From Oceanobacillus sp. HTM 045 (GTDB lineage Bacteria > Pseudomonadota > Alphaproteobacteria > Rhodobacterales > Rhodobacteraceae), in assembly GCA_009733745.1 (NCBI GenBank), contig WNWL01000001.1, positions 558,001 to 622,000 on the forward strand: a stretch of DNA of 64,000 nucleotides, in the 5' to 3' direction. Every line of letters begins with the position of its first letter. The first letter of the stretch is position 1. The position numbers and the translations under genes were made by a program. The notes below the pieces were generated by a model, which made no database searches, was not told the DNA's origin, and worked only from the letters and a program-made list of their open reading frames with translations. This document shows positions 53,750 through 63,378 of this stretch, piece after piece.

Positions 53750-54766
53750 CTAGTTTCGTGACAAAGTTTCTGCAACTTCCAGTGCGAAATAGGTGAGGAT
53801 GCCCGAGCAGCCCGCCCGCTTGAAGGCCATCAGGCTCTCGACCGCACCGAGTTTCGGGTCGAGCCAGCCGCTCTCCATCGCGCCCTTCAGCATCGCGTAC
53901 TCGCCCGACACCTGGTAGGCGAAGGTCGGCACGCTGAACTCGGACGCGACACGCTGGCAGATGTCCAGATAGGGCAGGCCGGGCTTGACCATCACCATGT
54001 CCGCGCCTTCGGAAAGGTCCGCCGCGACCTCGCGCAGCGCCTCCTCGGCATTTGCGGGGTCCATCTGGTAGGTCTTCTTGTCGCCGCGCAGCGCGCCGCC
54101 GGAGCCGACCGCGTCGCGGAACGGGCCGTAGAAGCAGGAGGCGTATTTCGCCGCGTAGGACATGATCGCGACATGGGGGAACTCGTGCTCCTCCAGCGCG
54201 CGGCGCATCACGGTGACGCGGCCGTCCATCATGTCGGAGGGGCCGAGGATGTCGGCCCCGGCTTCGGCCTGGCAGAGAGTCTGCCTCTCCAGCGCGATCA
54301 GCGTCTCGTCGTTGACGATCTCGATGCCCTGGGCGGTCTCGCGCACGATGCCGTCATGCCCGTCGGAGTTGTACGGGTCGAGCGCCACGTCGAGCATGAC
54401 CCCGATCTCGGGCACCGCCGCCTTCACGGCGCGGGTGGCGCGGCAGACGAGGTTCTCGGGGTTCCACGCCTCCTCTGCCTCCGGCGTTTTCGCGGACGGG
54501 TCGGTGTAGGGAAAGATGGCGATGGCCGGGATGCCGAGGTCGCGCGCGCGCTCCGCCTCCGCGACGAGGCGGTCGATGGTGAGGCGGCTGACGCCGGGCA
54601 TGGTCTCGACCGGTTCGGCGCGGTCGTCGCCGTCGATCACGAAGCAGGGCCAGATCAGGTCGGCCGGCGTGAGCACGGTCTCGGCGACAAGGCGGCGCAT
54701 CCACGCGGTGCGGCGCAGGCGGCGCGGCCGCGCGGCGGGGAAGGGTGCTGGCTGGAATGGCGGCAT
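53750..54766 (-). CDS. hemB: Delta-aminolevulinic acid dehydratase (porphobilinogen synthase)
   Basis: Condenses two 5-aminolevulinates into porphobilinogen for heme. The 338-residue protein has the Schiff-base lysines in MSYAAKYASCFYGPFRD and MVKPGLPYLDI, and ILGPSDMMDGRV. The cysteine-rich zinc site is absent, as in the metal-variant alphaproteobacterial enzymes. The start at MPPFQPAPF (GGAGAG before) is preferred; ATG 54793 is an alternative also preceded by GGAG. Confidence 0.95.
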   Translation of the reverse strand: MPPFQPAPFPAARPRRLRRTAWMRRLVAETVLTPADLIWPCFVIDGDDRAEPVETMPGVSRLTIDRLVAEAERARDLGIPAIAIFPYTDPSAKTPEAEEAWNPENLVCRATRAVKAAVPEIGVMLDVALDPYNSDGHDGIVRETAQGIEIVNDETLIALERQTLCQAEAGADILGPSDMMDGRVTVMRRALEEHEFPHVAIMSYAAKYASCFYGPFRDAVGSGGALRGDKKTYQMDPANAEEALREVAADLSEGADMVMVKPGLPYLDICQRVASEFSVPTFAYQVSGEYAMLKGAMESGWLDPKLGAVESLMAFKRAGCSGILTYFALEVAETLSRN

Positions 54767-54833
54767 CTGGGCTCTCCGGGCTGGGGCCTTCATGGCACTC
54801 CGGAGAGGGGGCCGCAAGGGTTGAGCGCGGGCG

Positions 54834-55757
54834 TCAACCCGGCTTGCGCGGCTCGAACAGCGGGTGCGGCACCGGGTCCTTGCTGCGCAGGAAGTGGCTG
54901 CGGAACACCTCGCCATAGGAGGCGAAGCGGTAGCCGTGATTGCGCTTCAGGTACTCGTCGCGCTTCTTCCGGAAATGGCCGGGGATCTCGTACCACGGCA
55001 TCCGCGGCCGGGCGTGGTGAACCGCGTGGAAGTTGTTGTTGAGAAACAGCAGGGCGAGCGGCCCGCGATCCTCGATGATAACCGAGCGCCCCGAGACGCG
55101 CTCGTGCGCCTGGTGTTCGAGGAAGGTGCGGATCTTGAGGATCGAGAACCCGGCATAGGCGGCGAGCAGGCAGGACCACCACGGCATCGTGCCCGCCAGC
55201 GCCAGCCACGCGATCACCGGCACGAGGCCGAGGGCGTGCAGCGCGTAGGCCCGCGGGATCGTCCGGTCCGCGGCGCGCACCATGCGCAGGTCCACCCTTA
55301 GCATCCGCCAGATGCTGAGCGCCGGGCCGATCAGCAGGCGGCCCGCGAGGGTGTTGTTGAAGCGAAGCACCGCCCGCCACCAGCGCGGCAGCAGGGCCCA
55401 GGCGGATGGGTCGAGATAATTGGACTCCGGGTCCTCGTAGGGGTCCGTCAGGGTCGCGTCGGTGTGATGTGCGAGGTGGGTGTCACGGAAGCGCTCGTAG
55501 GGCACGAAAAGGCCGATGGGCAGGAACACCAGCGCCGCGCTCCAGAAGCGCGAGGGCAGGGGATGGCCGTGGATCACCTCGTGCTGGAGCGATGAGTGCA
55601 GGGTGATGGCAAGCGTGGCGAGGGGAATGGCGAGCCAGAGCGTCATCGCGTCGGCCCAGAAGGTCGCCGCGCCCCACACGAGGTAACAGAGGGCGATCAA
55701 GCCCAGGGTCGGCCACTCGACCACGCGACGCGGGGCGGCCCGTTCGTATCCAGACAT
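54834..55757 (-). CDS. Fatty acid desaturase (membrane di-iron)
   Basis: A 307-residue membrane desaturase with the three histidine boxes HEVIHGH, HLAHH and HAVHH, expected for a soluble-iron acyl-lipid or acyl-CoA desaturase. The spacing and four hydrophobic segments fit. It is divergent from the XRE-type regulator, with a palindrome near the promoters. It may modify membrane lipids. Confidence 0.88.
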   Translation of the reverse strand: MSGYERAAPRRVVEWPTLGLIALCYLVWGAATFWADAMTLWLAIPLATLAITLHSSLQHEVIHGHPLPSRFWSAALVFLPIGLFVPYERFRDTHLAHHTDATLTDPYEDPESNYLDPSAWALLPRWWRAVLRFNNTLAGRLLIGPALSIWRMLRVDLRMVRAADRTIPRAYALHALGLVPVIAWLALAGTMPWWSCLLAAYAGFSILKIRTFLEHQAHERVSGRSVIIEDRGPLALLFLNNNFHAVHHARPRMPWYEIPGHFRKKRDEYLKRNHGYRFASYGEVFRSHFLRSKDPVPHPLFEPRKPG

Positions 55758-55856
55758 GCAAGAACTCCCTGAGAGGAAATATCCTCGCCGCTGGGGAATA
55801 TCACAAGACTGTGAGTTTGATGCGTGAACGGAAAATGTGCATCGTTATCATCCAGA

Positions 55857-55874
55857 TGTAGTGAAAACACTACA
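55857..55874. promoter_or_regulatory. Operator-like repeat TGTAGTG-AAAA-CACTACA
   Basis: Perfect 7-base arms around AAAA, 19 bases before the XRE-type regulator start, with TCACA/TGTGA half-sites about 55 bases upstream (around 55801-55815). It is in the space shared with the divergent desaturase, so the adjacent regulator probably controls one or both. Confidence 0.55.
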
Positions 55875-55892
55875 ATGCTGTGAGAGCGATAG

Positions 55893-56720
55893 ATGGACAA
55901 GCGGCACCTCGCGCGCCTCTTCCGGGACCGGCTGCAGGAGCTTGTGGCGCGGAACGGGTCCACGGGGCGGTTCGTGCGGCAGTCGGGGATCGACAGGTCG
56001 GCTTTGAGCCAGTTCCTCGACCCGGAGCTGGACCGGCTTCCGCGGGCGGAGACGTTGCGCAAGATCGCGGAGACGGCGGGGGTCAGCTCCGACTGGCTGC
56101 TGGGGCTCTCGAATACCGACGATCCTGGCAAGGAATTCGCGCCGTCGGTCGAGATCGAGATGGACATGGACGCGACCGGGGCCTCGCCGCTGGACCGGTG
56201 GCGGCAGGAGGCGCGGGGGCAGAAGGTGCGCTACGTTCCGGCGACGCTGCCGGACCTGCTGCGGCTGCCGGAGGCGATGGACTACGAGCTGGAGGGCGAG
56301 CGGGCCTCGGCGCGGATGGAGCAGGGCGAGCAGCTTCTCGGCGCGGCGCTGCTGGGCGACATGGACATGGAGGTCGCCATGCCGTTCCAGACGCTGGAGG
56401 ACTTCGCCGCCGGGACCGGCATCTGGCGCGGCCTGGACCAGCTCACCCGGCAGCGGCAGCTCGACCACATGGCGGAGGTGGTCGAGGAGAGCTACCCGAT
56501 GCTGCGGCTCCACCTCTACGACGCGCAGCGGACTTTCTCGGCGCCGTTCACCGTGTTCGGCGTGGTCCGCGCGGTGGTCTATCTCGGCGGAGCCTACCTC
56601 GTGGTCACCTCGGTCGAACAGGTGCGGGCGCTGGCACGGCTGTTCGACGGGCTGGTGCGGGACGCGACCGTACTCTCCAGCCGGGCGCATGAGTGGATCC
56701 GCGAGCTGAAAGCCGCCTGA
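55893..56720 (+). CDS. XRE family transcriptional regulator
   Basis: A 275-residue protein. The N-terminal helix-turn-helix reads GRFVRQSGIDRSALSQFLDPELDRLPRAETLRKIAETAGVSSDWLLG (about 25-71). The remaining 200 residues form an unrecognised effector domain (VRYVPATLPDLLRLP; FSAPFTVFGVVRAVVYLGGAYLVVTS), without a peptidase motif. It sits between two desaturase genes and is probably their regulator, by position. The repeat copy 3 hairpin starts three bases after its stop. Confidence 0.85.
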   Translation: MDKRHLARLFRDRLQELVARNGSTGRFVRQSGIDRSALSQFLDPELDRLPRAETLRKIAETAGVSSDWLLGLSNTDDPGKEFAPSVEIEMDMDATGASPLDRWRQEARGQKVRYVPATLPDLLRLPEAMDYELEGERASARMEQGEQLLGAALLGDMDMEVAMPFQTLEDFAAGTGIWRGLDQLTRQRQLDHMAEVVEESYPMLRLHLYDAQRTFSAPFTVFGVVRAVVYLGGAYLVVTSVEQVRALARLFDGLVRDATVLSSRAHEWIRELKAA

Positions 56721-56722
56721 AT

Positions 56723-56795
56723 CGCCGGTCGCAAGGTTGCGACCGGCGCAAGTCACTGAAATCACTAGATAAAAGTGTTAACGCGCCATCTGGGG
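56723..56795 (+). repeat. Dispersed hairpin-plus-tail repeat, copy 3
   Basis: The best copy: arms CGCCGGTCGCAA (56723-56734) and TTGCGACCGGCG (56737-56748), 12 perfect pairs with spacer GG, then a tail GGCGCAAGTCACTGAAATCA, CTAGAT, AAAAGTGTTAACGCG. It lies between the XRE gene and the convergent second desaturase gene. Confidence 0.75.
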
Positions 56796-56838
56796 TGCAG
56801 GGTGGCACGCCGTGAAGCCGCTCGCAGCTCCCCTATTT

Positions 56839-57885
56839 CTACCCCGGCTCCGCCTTGCTGGCGGAGGTTCCCAGCGCCGCGACGATCTGGCGGTGGGCGT
56901 CGGGGTAGCCTTCCGCCCGGGATTTCAGCGAGCGTTCGAGATGGGCGGTCAGGTCGCCGAGGCGGTGGAACGGCACCGTGGGCGCGGCGTGGTGGGCGGT
57001 GTGGTAGGGCATCTCCCAGCTCAGCCAGCGCACGAGCCGGTGCGCGAAGGTGGTGCGGGTGTTCGCCAGCATGTCGGGCACGGTCGGGCAGGCGGTGTGC
57101 TCGGCCATCAGGAACGCCCGCAGCACCGGCTGCCCGAGCAGGAGCGGCAGTATCCAGATGTTCCAGAGGATTGCGCTGCCCGCTGCGACCGACAGGCCGA
57201 GCAGGGCGGCATAGATCGCGAGGTGCCAGCGCGCCTCGCGGCGGACCTTCGCCACCCCGCGTGGCGGCACCCAGCCGGGGAGATCCCCGCCGAAGGCGGT
57301 GCGCGGGATGCCGACGATCTGCGCGCTCCAGTAATGCCAGCCGGTCAGGCGCCAGAGATAGCCGGGCAGGGTGGCCGGCTTGGGCGATGCAAGCTCCGGG
57401 TCGCGCTCCGGGTCCTGCGTGTAGCGGTGATGGGCGAAGTGGAAGTAGCGGAAGGACGCCGCGGGCAGGAAGATCAGGAAGCCGGTGATCTGCCCGACGC
57501 GGTCGTTCAGCCAGCCGGTACGGAAGGCGGTGCGGTGGACGCATTCGTGGCAGAGCGAGAACAGGAAGATCAGCGCCACGCCGAGCCCGAACTGGGCGAG
57601 GACGCGGAGCCAGCCATCCGTCTCCAGCACGGCCCAGACCCCGAGCGCGATCAGGGCGGCGTGGGTGGCGAGGCGGACGAGGCCGGGGGCGTCGGTCAGG
57701 GTCGTCATTTCCGCCATGCGCAGCGGGTCGATCCGGCGCAGCGCGGCGCGGTGATCTTCGTCGCTGTGATCCTTCGCGCGGTGGTCCGTATCGCCGTCCC
57801 CGGCGGTTACGGTTCCGGCGACGGGAATGTCAGCCGCGGCGGACGGGCGGTCGGCCGGCGTGACGCCGGCGGGGGAAATTGTCAT
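56839..57885 (-). CDS. Fatty acid desaturase (membrane di-iron), second gene
   Basis: A 348-residue desaturase with boxes [15 protein letters not shown] and YHTAHHAAP, distinct from the gene at 54.8-55.8 kb. Its N-terminus (about 50 residues) is Asp/His/Gly-rich and unusual. AAAGGGAC precedes the ATG. It faces the XRE gene across repeat copy 3. The substrate could be a fatty acyl chain or a carotenoid-type lipid; not decided. Confidence 0.88.
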   Translation of the reverse strand: MTISPAGVTPADRPSAAADIPVAGTVTAGDGDTDHRAKDHSDEDHRAALRRIDPLRMAEMTTLTDAPGLVRLATHAALIALGVWAVLETDGWLRVLAQFGLGVALIFLFSLCHECVHRTAFRTGWLNDRVGQITGFLIFLPAASFRYFHFAHHRYTQDPERDPELASPKPATLPGYLWRLTGWHYWSAQIVGIPRTAFGGDLPGWVPPRGVAKVRREARWHLAIYAALLGLSVAAGSAILWNIWILPLLLGQPVLRAFLMAEHTACPTVPDMLANTRTTFAHRLVRWLSWEMPYHTAHHAAPTVPFHRLGDLTAHLERSLKSRAEGYPDAHRQIVAALGTSASKAEPG

Positions 57886-57906
57886 CTGGTGTCCCTTTCA
57901 TCGAAG

Positions 57907-58038
57907 TCATCGTCTGGCCTTGCGATGAAGGGATTTCGGGGGAGCCTGCGAGCGCCAGATTCCGGCACGGTTCAGGTCGCGCCGCCGCAGCGGTGCGGTG
58001 TCGGGCAGATCGGCGATTCCCGTCCGGCGATGCGCCAT
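57907..58038 (-). CDS. Possible small Arg-rich protein, 43 residues
   Basis: An open frame from ATG 58038 with a strong AAGGAG seven bases before it, ending 21 bases before the desaturase start, so the two could be co-transcribed. The product is basic ([12 protein letters not shown] and a terminal LHRKARR). No homologue is recognised; the case rests on the ribosome site and position. Confidence 0.3.
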   Translation of the reverse strand: MAHRRTGIADLPDTAPLRRRDLNRAGIWRSQAPPKSLHRKARR

Positions 58039-58181
58039 GCGGCACTCCTTCCCGCGACACGGGTAGCCGATTCTCGGGTCGAAGAAAACTTCCCCGAGAG
58101 AAAGCGTGCGGCGCACAACGGCCCTTGCCATCCGCGGGCGCATTCAGTCTAGTCGGAGCGGTAGCAACAGGTGGGGCGCCC

Positions 58182-59279
58182 TTGGACGGGTCTGTGCGCG
58201 ATATCGCGGTCGAGGCGGAAAACGTCTCCAAAATCTTCGGGTCCGGAAGCGACGAGGTCCGCGCGCTGGACGATGTCTCGGTCGGCATCCAGGACAACGA
58301 GTTCTTCACCCTGCTCGGCCCCTCGGGCTGCGGAAAGACGACGCTGCTGCGGCTGATCGCCGGGTTCGACCACCCGACGAAGGGCAGCATCCGGCTGGCG
58401 GGGCAGGACATCTCCTACCTGCCGCCCTACAGGCGCTCGGTGAACACGGTGTTCCAGAACTACGCGCTGTTCCCGCACATGACGGTGGCGCAGAACATCG
58501 GGTTCGGCCTGGAGATGCAGGGCCGGTCGCGGGCGGAGGTGCGCGAGACGGTCGGCAACATGCTGGCGCTGGTGCGGATGGAGGCGCTGGCCAACCGGCG
58601 CACCAGCCAGATCTCCGGCGGGCAGCAGCAGCGCGTGGCGCTGGCCCGCGCGCTGGCGCCGCGGCCCAAGGTGCTGCTGCTGGACGAGCCGCTCTCGGCG
58701 CTCGACTACAAGCTCCGCAAGGACATGCAGATCGAGTTGAAGCGCCTCCAGCACGAGACCGGGATCACCTTCGTCTTCGTCACCCACGACCAGGAGGAGG
58801 CGCTGACGATGTCGGACCGTATCGCGGTGATGTCGTCGGGCAAGATCCTCCAGGTCGGCAGCCCGCGCGACATCTACGACCGGCCGTCCGAGCGGTTCGT
58901 GGCCGACTTCATCGGCGACACCAACTTCCTCGAGGCCGAGGTGGCGGGGAAGGAGGGCGCGACCGCGCGCATCCGTCTCGCATCCGGGGTTGAGGTGGAG
59001 GCGGACTTGCCCTCCGGCATGGCCGACGCGAGGCAGGTGACGGTGGTGATCCGGCCCGAGCACGCGGCGCTGGCGCCCGCGGGGCAGGGCGAGTTGCAGG
59101 GGCGGATCGCCAACATCGTCTATTTCGGCACCGACACGCACTACCATGTCGATCTCGATACCGGCGGGCAGTTCACCCTGCGGCTGCAGAACCCGCGCGG
59201 CGGGCGCGAGCTGCATGGCGAGGGCGAGCCGGTGGGCATCGCCTTCGAGCCGGGCGCGCTCCAGGTGCTGAGGGACTGA
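58182..59279 (+). CDS. ABC transporter ATPase, PotA-like
   Basis: A 365-residue ATPase of the polyamine/sugar importer type. Walker [10 protein letters not shown], signature [15 protein letters not shown], Walker [13 protein letters not shown] and H-loop VTHDQEEA are intact, and a C-terminal TOBE-type domain follows ([17 protein letters not shown]). The start is TTG 58182 with AGGTGGGG before it; a GTG at 58194 is possible. The first gene of a six-gene operon. Confidence 0.93.
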   Translation: MDGSVRDIAVEAENVSKIFGSGSDEVRALDDVSVGIQDNEFFTLLGPSGCGKTTLLRLIAGFDHPTKGSIRLAGQDISYLPPYRRSVNTVFQNYALFPHMTVAQNIGFGLEMQGRSRAEVRETVGNMLALVRMEALANRRTSQISGGQQQRVALARALAPRPKVLLLDEPLSALDYKLRKDMQIELKRLQHETGITFVFVTHDQEEALTMSDRIAVMSSGKILQVGSPRDIYDRPSERFVADFIGDTNFLEAEVAGKEGATARIRLASGVEVEADLPSGMADARQVTVVIRPEHAALAPAGQGELQGRIANIVYFGTDTHYHVDLDTGGQFTLRLQNPRGGRELHGEGEPVGIAFEPGALQVLRD

Positions 59280-60205
59280 TGGCGGAACCCGGGGAAGCGA
59301 GCGCACTGGAGGAGGCCGAGGCCCGCGCCGTGCGCACGAGATGGGCGCTGCTGGTGCCCGCGATGCTGGTGCTGACCATCGGCGCGGCGGGGCCGCTGCT
59401 GGTGATGCTGGTCTATTCCTTCCTCGAGGCCGGCGACTACGGCGGCGTGGAGTGGGTGTTCTCGACCGATGGCTGGGTGCAGGTCTTCTACGCCTACGAC
59501 ATCTTCGACGAGGAATGGGTGGCGGCGGACGCGCACCTGTCGATCTTCTGGCGCTCGGTCAAGCTGTCGGTAGTGACGACGCTGCTGGCGCTGTTCTTCG
59601 GCTTCCCGACCGCCTATTTCATCGCCACGCGGTCGGAGAAGTCGCGCAACGCCTGGCTGTTCCTGATCACCATCCCGTTCTGGACCAACCTGCTGATCCG
59701 GACCTTCGCGATGATGGAGGTGATCCGCAACGAGGGCGTGGTCAACTCGGTGCTGATCGGGATCGGGCTGATCGACGAGCCGATCCAGATCCTCTACACC
59801 GACACGGCGATCGCGCTGGGCATGGTCTATGTCTACCTGCCGCTGATGGTGCTGCCGATCTACGCCTCGATGGAGAAGTTCGACTTCCGGCTGGTCGAGG
59901 CGGCCTACGACCTTTACGCGACCCGGTTGCGGGTGCTCTGGCGGGTGATCCTGCCGCTGGTGAAGCCGGGCATCGTGGCGGGGTCGATCCTGGTGTTCAT
60001 CCCCTCGCTCGGGGCCTATGTCACGCCGCGGGTGCTGGGCGGGGGCAAGAACATGATGCTCGGCAACCTGATCGAGCTGCAGTTCGGGCAGGGGCGCAAC
60101 TGGCCGCTTGGCGCGGCGCTGTCGATCACGCTGCTGGTGCTGGTGATGGTGGCGCTGCTGTTCTACGTCCGCGCGGCGCAGCGGGGGTCGTCCGGTCATG
60201 GCTGA
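59279..60205 (+). CDS. ABC transporter permease, PotB-like
   Basis: A 308-residue inner-membrane permease with about six helices. The coupling-loop motif reads EAAYDLYATRLRVLWRVILPLVKPGI. It overlaps the ATPase stop and the next permease by eight bases. The N-terminal 25 residues are charged and cytoplasmic. Confidence 0.93.
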   Translation: MAEPGEASALEEAEARAVRTRWALLVPAMLVLTIGAAGPLLVMLVYSFLEAGDYGGVEWVFSTDGWVQVFYAYDIFDEEWVAADAHLSIFWRSVKLSVVTTLLALFFGFPTAYFIATRSEKSRNAWLFLITIPFWTNLLIRTFAMMEVIRNEGVVNSVLIGIGLIDEPIQILYTDTAIALGMVYVYLPLMVLPIYASMEKFDFRLVEAAYDLYATRLRVLWRVILPLVKPGIVAGSILVFIPSLGAYVTPRVLGGGKNMMLGNLIELQFGQGRNWPLGAALSITLLVLVMVALLFYVRAAQRGSSGHG

Positions 60206-61013
60206 GGGAACGCTGCGGAGGCCATTCTCGGTGAAGCGCCAGGCGGGCTTCACAACGGTCGCGATCATCTGCTTCGTCTGCCTCTACGCGCCGATCGTGG
60301 TGCTGGTGGCTTACTCGTTCAACGCCGGCGAATCGATCGCGGTCTGGCAGGGCTTCTCGTGGCGCTGGTACGCCGCGGCGTGGGAGAACGAGGAGGTGCA
60401 GCGCGCCGCCTGGCTGTCGGTGCTGGTGGCGGTTCAGGCCTCGTTCTACGCGACGGTGGTGGCGACGATGGCCGCGCTGGCGACGACGCGGAACAAGGCG
60501 TTCCGCGGCCAGACGGCGGTGTTCGCGCTGATCAACCAGCCGCTGATGGTGCCCGAGATCGTCACCGGCGTGGCGCTGCTGATCGTCTTCGCGATGGTCA
60601 AGGTCGCGACCGGCTACAACGGGCTGGGCTACCTCGTGCTGGCGCACACGGCGTTCTGCATTCCCTTCGCCTACCTGCCGATCCGGGCGCGGCTGGAGGG
60701 GATGGACCTGACGCTGGAGACTGCCGCGGCGGATCTCTACGCGACGCCGTGGAAGACCTTCCGCCGGGTGACGCTGCCGCTGATGTGGCCCGGCATCCTG
60801 GCGGGCGCGATGCTGGCCTTCGTCATCTCGCTCGACGACGTGGTGATAACCGAACTGGTCAAGGGGCCGGGGCAGGACACGCTGCCGACCTACATGCTCG
60901 GACAACTCCGCCGGGTGGTGACGCCGGAGATCAACGCGATCTCCTCGGCGCTGCTGGCGGTCTCGGTGGTGATCGTCTCGTTGTTCTTCCTTCTGAACCG
61001 CAAACGCGGTTAA
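60198..61013 (+). CDS. ABC transporter permease, PotC-like
   Basis: A 271-residue permease partner, with the coupling motif [56 protein letters not shown] near the C-terminus is typical of PotC. Together with the PotB-like protein it forms the membrane channel. Confidence 0.93.
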   Translation: MAEGTLRRPFSVKRQAGFTTVAIICFVCLYAPIVVLVAYSFNAGESIAVWQGFSWRWYAAAWENEEVQRAAWLSVLVAVQASFYATVVATMAALATTRNKAFRGQTAVFALINQPLMVPEIVTGVALLIVFAMVKVATGYNGLGYLVLAHTAFCIPFAYLPIRARLEGMDLTLETAAADLYATPWKTFRRVTLPLMWPGILAGAMLAFVISLDDVVITELVKGPGQDTLPTYMLGQLRRVVTPEINAISSALLAVSVVIVSLFFLLNRKRG

Positions 61014-61044
61014 CTCGGGTCATAAACAGGACAGGGAGAGGTCC

Positions 61045-62079
61045 ATGACACGCAGACTGACAAGCCTGCTCGCCGGTGCGGCGCTCGTCGCCTTCGCCGG
61101 TACGGCTTCGGCCGAAGGCGTGCTGAACATCTACAACTGGGGCAACTACACGTCGCCCGAGCTGATCGAGAAGTTCGAGGCCGAGTACGGGATCGAGGTC
61201 ACGATCACCGACTACGACTCGAACGACACCGCGCTCGCCAAGATCAAGGCCGGCGGGCATGGCTTCGACATCGTGGTGCCGTCGGCGACCTACGTTCCGA
61301 TCTACGTCGCCGAGGGCCTCCTGATGGAGGCGCGGCCCGACCAGATGGAGAACTTCGAGCATGTCGATCCGCAGTGGGTCGACGTCGCCTGGGATCCGGG
61401 CCGGCACTACACGGTTCCGTGGCAGTGGGGCACCGTGGGCATGGTGGTGGACACCGCCGTCTATGACGGCGACATCAACACCTCCGCGATCTTCCTCGAC
61501 CCGCCCGAGGCGCTGGTCGGCAAGATCAACGTCGCCCCCGAGATGCTCGACGTGCTCGCGCTGACGATCATGTATCACGGCGGCGAAATGTGCACCGACG
61601 ACAAGGAGCTTCTCAAGCAGGTCCGCGACACGCTGGTCTCGGCCAAGGAGAAGTGGCTCTCGATGGACTACGGCATCATCGAGAAGCTGGCCAAGGGCGA
61701 CCTGTCGGCGGCGGCCTACTGGAACGGCGCGGCCTTCCGCGCGCGGCTCCAGAAGGACACCATCGCCTTCGGCTACCCGAAGGAGGGCTACCCGGTCTGG
61801 ATGGACTCGGTGGCGATCCTGTCCGACGCGGAGAACGTCGAGAACGCCAAGCTGTTCATGAACTTCATCATGGACCCGGAGAACGCGGCGATGATCTCGG
61901 CCTTCGCGCGCTACGCCAACGGCATCAAGGGCTCGGAAGAGTTCATGCCCGAGGACATGCGCACCGCGCCCGAGGTGGTGATCCCCGAGGAGTTCAAGGC
62001 CGCCGGCACCTTCTCGCCGACCTGTCCTCCCGAGGTGCAGAAGCTCTACACCGCGATCTGGACAGAGCTGACCAAGTAG
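61045..62079 (+). CDS. ABC transporter substrate-binding protein, PotD-like
   Basis: A 344-residue periplasmic binding protein with a signal peptide (ending AGTASAEG). [23 protein letters not shown] is the PotD signature start, and [20 protein letters not shown] and [16 protein letters not shown] line the cleft. The ligand could be a polyamine or another cationic compound; the downstream amidase suggests an amide-bearing one. Confidence 0.92.
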   Translation: MTRRLTSLLAGAALVAFAGTASAEGVLNIYNWGNYTSPELIEKFEAEYGIEVTITDYDSNDTALAKIKAGGHGFDIVVPSATYVPIYVAEGLLMEARPDQMENFEHVDPQWVDVAWDPGRHYTVPWQWGTVGMVVDTAVYDGDINTSAIFLDPPEALVGKINVAPEMLDVLALTIMYHGGEMCTDDKELLKQVRDTLVSAKEKWLSMDYGIIEKLAKGDLSAAAYWNGAAFRARLQKDTIAFGYPKEGYPVWMDSVAILSDAENVENAKLFMNFIMDPENAAMISAFARYANGIKGSEEFMPEDMRTAPEVVIPEEFKAAGTFSPTCPPEVQKLYTAIWTELTK

Positions 62080-62136
62080 TCCATCACAACCGGAGGGTCC
62101 GGACCACCGGGCCCTCTCGCATTCAGGGTGTTCGTG

Positions 62137-63378
62137 ATGGGTCCGTCCTACCGGAATTCCGAGCCGCGCCTGCCGATCATGGAGGGCAGTCCGCCGCCCC
62201 CGGAGTGGCGTGTGCCGAAATCCGACTGGGACCGCCCGCCCTGGAACCGCTGGACCTTCCAGCATGTCTCCGAGATGGTGCCGACGGCGCCGGTGCCGCG
62301 CGGTGACGGCCCGGTGGCCGAGATCCCGCGCAACGAGCGCGATATCGAGGGCGTCGCCTTCGAGGCGGTCGGCGGCGGCACGATGACCATCGCCGAACTG
62401 CTCGACGCCAGCTACACCGACGGCTTCCTGGTCGCCCATCGCGGCGAGATCGTGCACGAGAGCTATTGGAACAGCATGGAGCCGTCCACGCTGCACCTGT
62501 CGCAGTCGGTCTCCAAGTCGGTCGTCTCGCTGGCCGCGGGCGTGCTGATCGGCGAGGGCCTGCTCGACCCGATGCAGCCGGTGACATTCTACCTGCCCGA
62601 ACTGGACGCGACCGCGTGGAAGGGCGCGCTGCTGCGCCATGTCCTCGACATGACCACCGGCGTCTATTTCGGCGAGGACTATACCGACCCGACCTCCGAG
62701 ATCGGCAAGCTCGACATCGTCGCCGGCTGGAAGCCCGTGCCGCCGCACCCGGACGGGGGCGAATGGCCCGAGGGCACCTTCCCGGATTGCATCTGGGACC
62801 AGTTGCAGAACCTCGACCGCGCCGACTGGGAGCATGGCAGCCGGTTCGAGTACCGCTCGATCGAGACCGACGTTCTGGCCCACGCGATGGAGCGCGTCAC
62901 CGGCCAGCGCCTGCCGGAGATCGTCTCCACCCGGCTCTGGCAGCGGATGGGCATGGAGGCGGACGCCCGCTACACGGTCGACGCGGCCGGCTACGCGCTG
63001 GCCTGCGGCGGGTTCAACGCGACGCTGCGCGACTACGCGCGGATCGGCCTGCTGCTGGTCAATGGCGGCCGGGCGGCGGGCACGCAGGTCGTGCCAGAGG
63101 CGTGGATCGAGGACATCTTCTCCGGCGACCACGGCCTCTTCAACGACTACGGGCGGCACAACCACCCGAACGGCCAGTACCGCAACCAGTTCTGGATCGA
63201 GGACCGGGACCGGCAGACCGTGCTGGCCAAGGGGATCTTCGGCCAGCTCATCCTCGCCGACCGGGAGGCGGACCTCGTCGCGGTCAAGCTCTCGTCCTGG
63301 CCCGATTTCCTCAGCCCCGAGTTCGACCAGAACACGCGGCGGGGCATCCGCGCGGTCCAGGCGGCGCTCGGGGGATGA
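62137..63378 (+). CDS. Serine hydrolase, beta-lactamase family
   Basis: A 413-residue class C beta-lactamase-like hydrolase. The active Ser is in SQSVSKSVVSLAAG (SxxK), a tyrosine motif follows in EYRSIETDVLAH, and a later stretch AKGIFGQLILAD takes the KTG-like position. No signal peptide is seen, so it may be cytoplasmic. AGGGTG lies before ATG 62137; GTG 62128 is an alternative. It is inside the transporter operon and overlaps the amidase start. Confidence 0.85.
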   Translation: MGPSYRNSEPRLPIMEGSPPPPEWRVPKSDWDRPPWNRWTFQHVSEMVPTAPVPRGDGPVAEIPRNERDIEGVAFEAVGGGTMTIAELLDASYTDGFLVAHRGEIVHESYWNSMEPSTLHLSQSVSKSVVSLAAGVLIGEGLLDPMQPVTFYLPELDATAWKGALLRHVLDMTTGVYFGEDYTDPTSEIGKLDIVAGWKPVPPHPDGGEWPEGTFPDCIWDQLQNLDRADWEHGSRFEYRSIETDVLAHAMERVTGQRLPEIVSTRLWQRMGMEADARYTVDAAGYALACGGFNATLRDYARIGLLLVNGGRAAGTQVVPEAWIEDIFSGDHGLFNDYGRHNHPNGQYRNQFWIEDRDRQTVLAKGIFGQLILADREADLVAVKLSSWPDFLSPEFDQNTRRGIRAVQAALGG

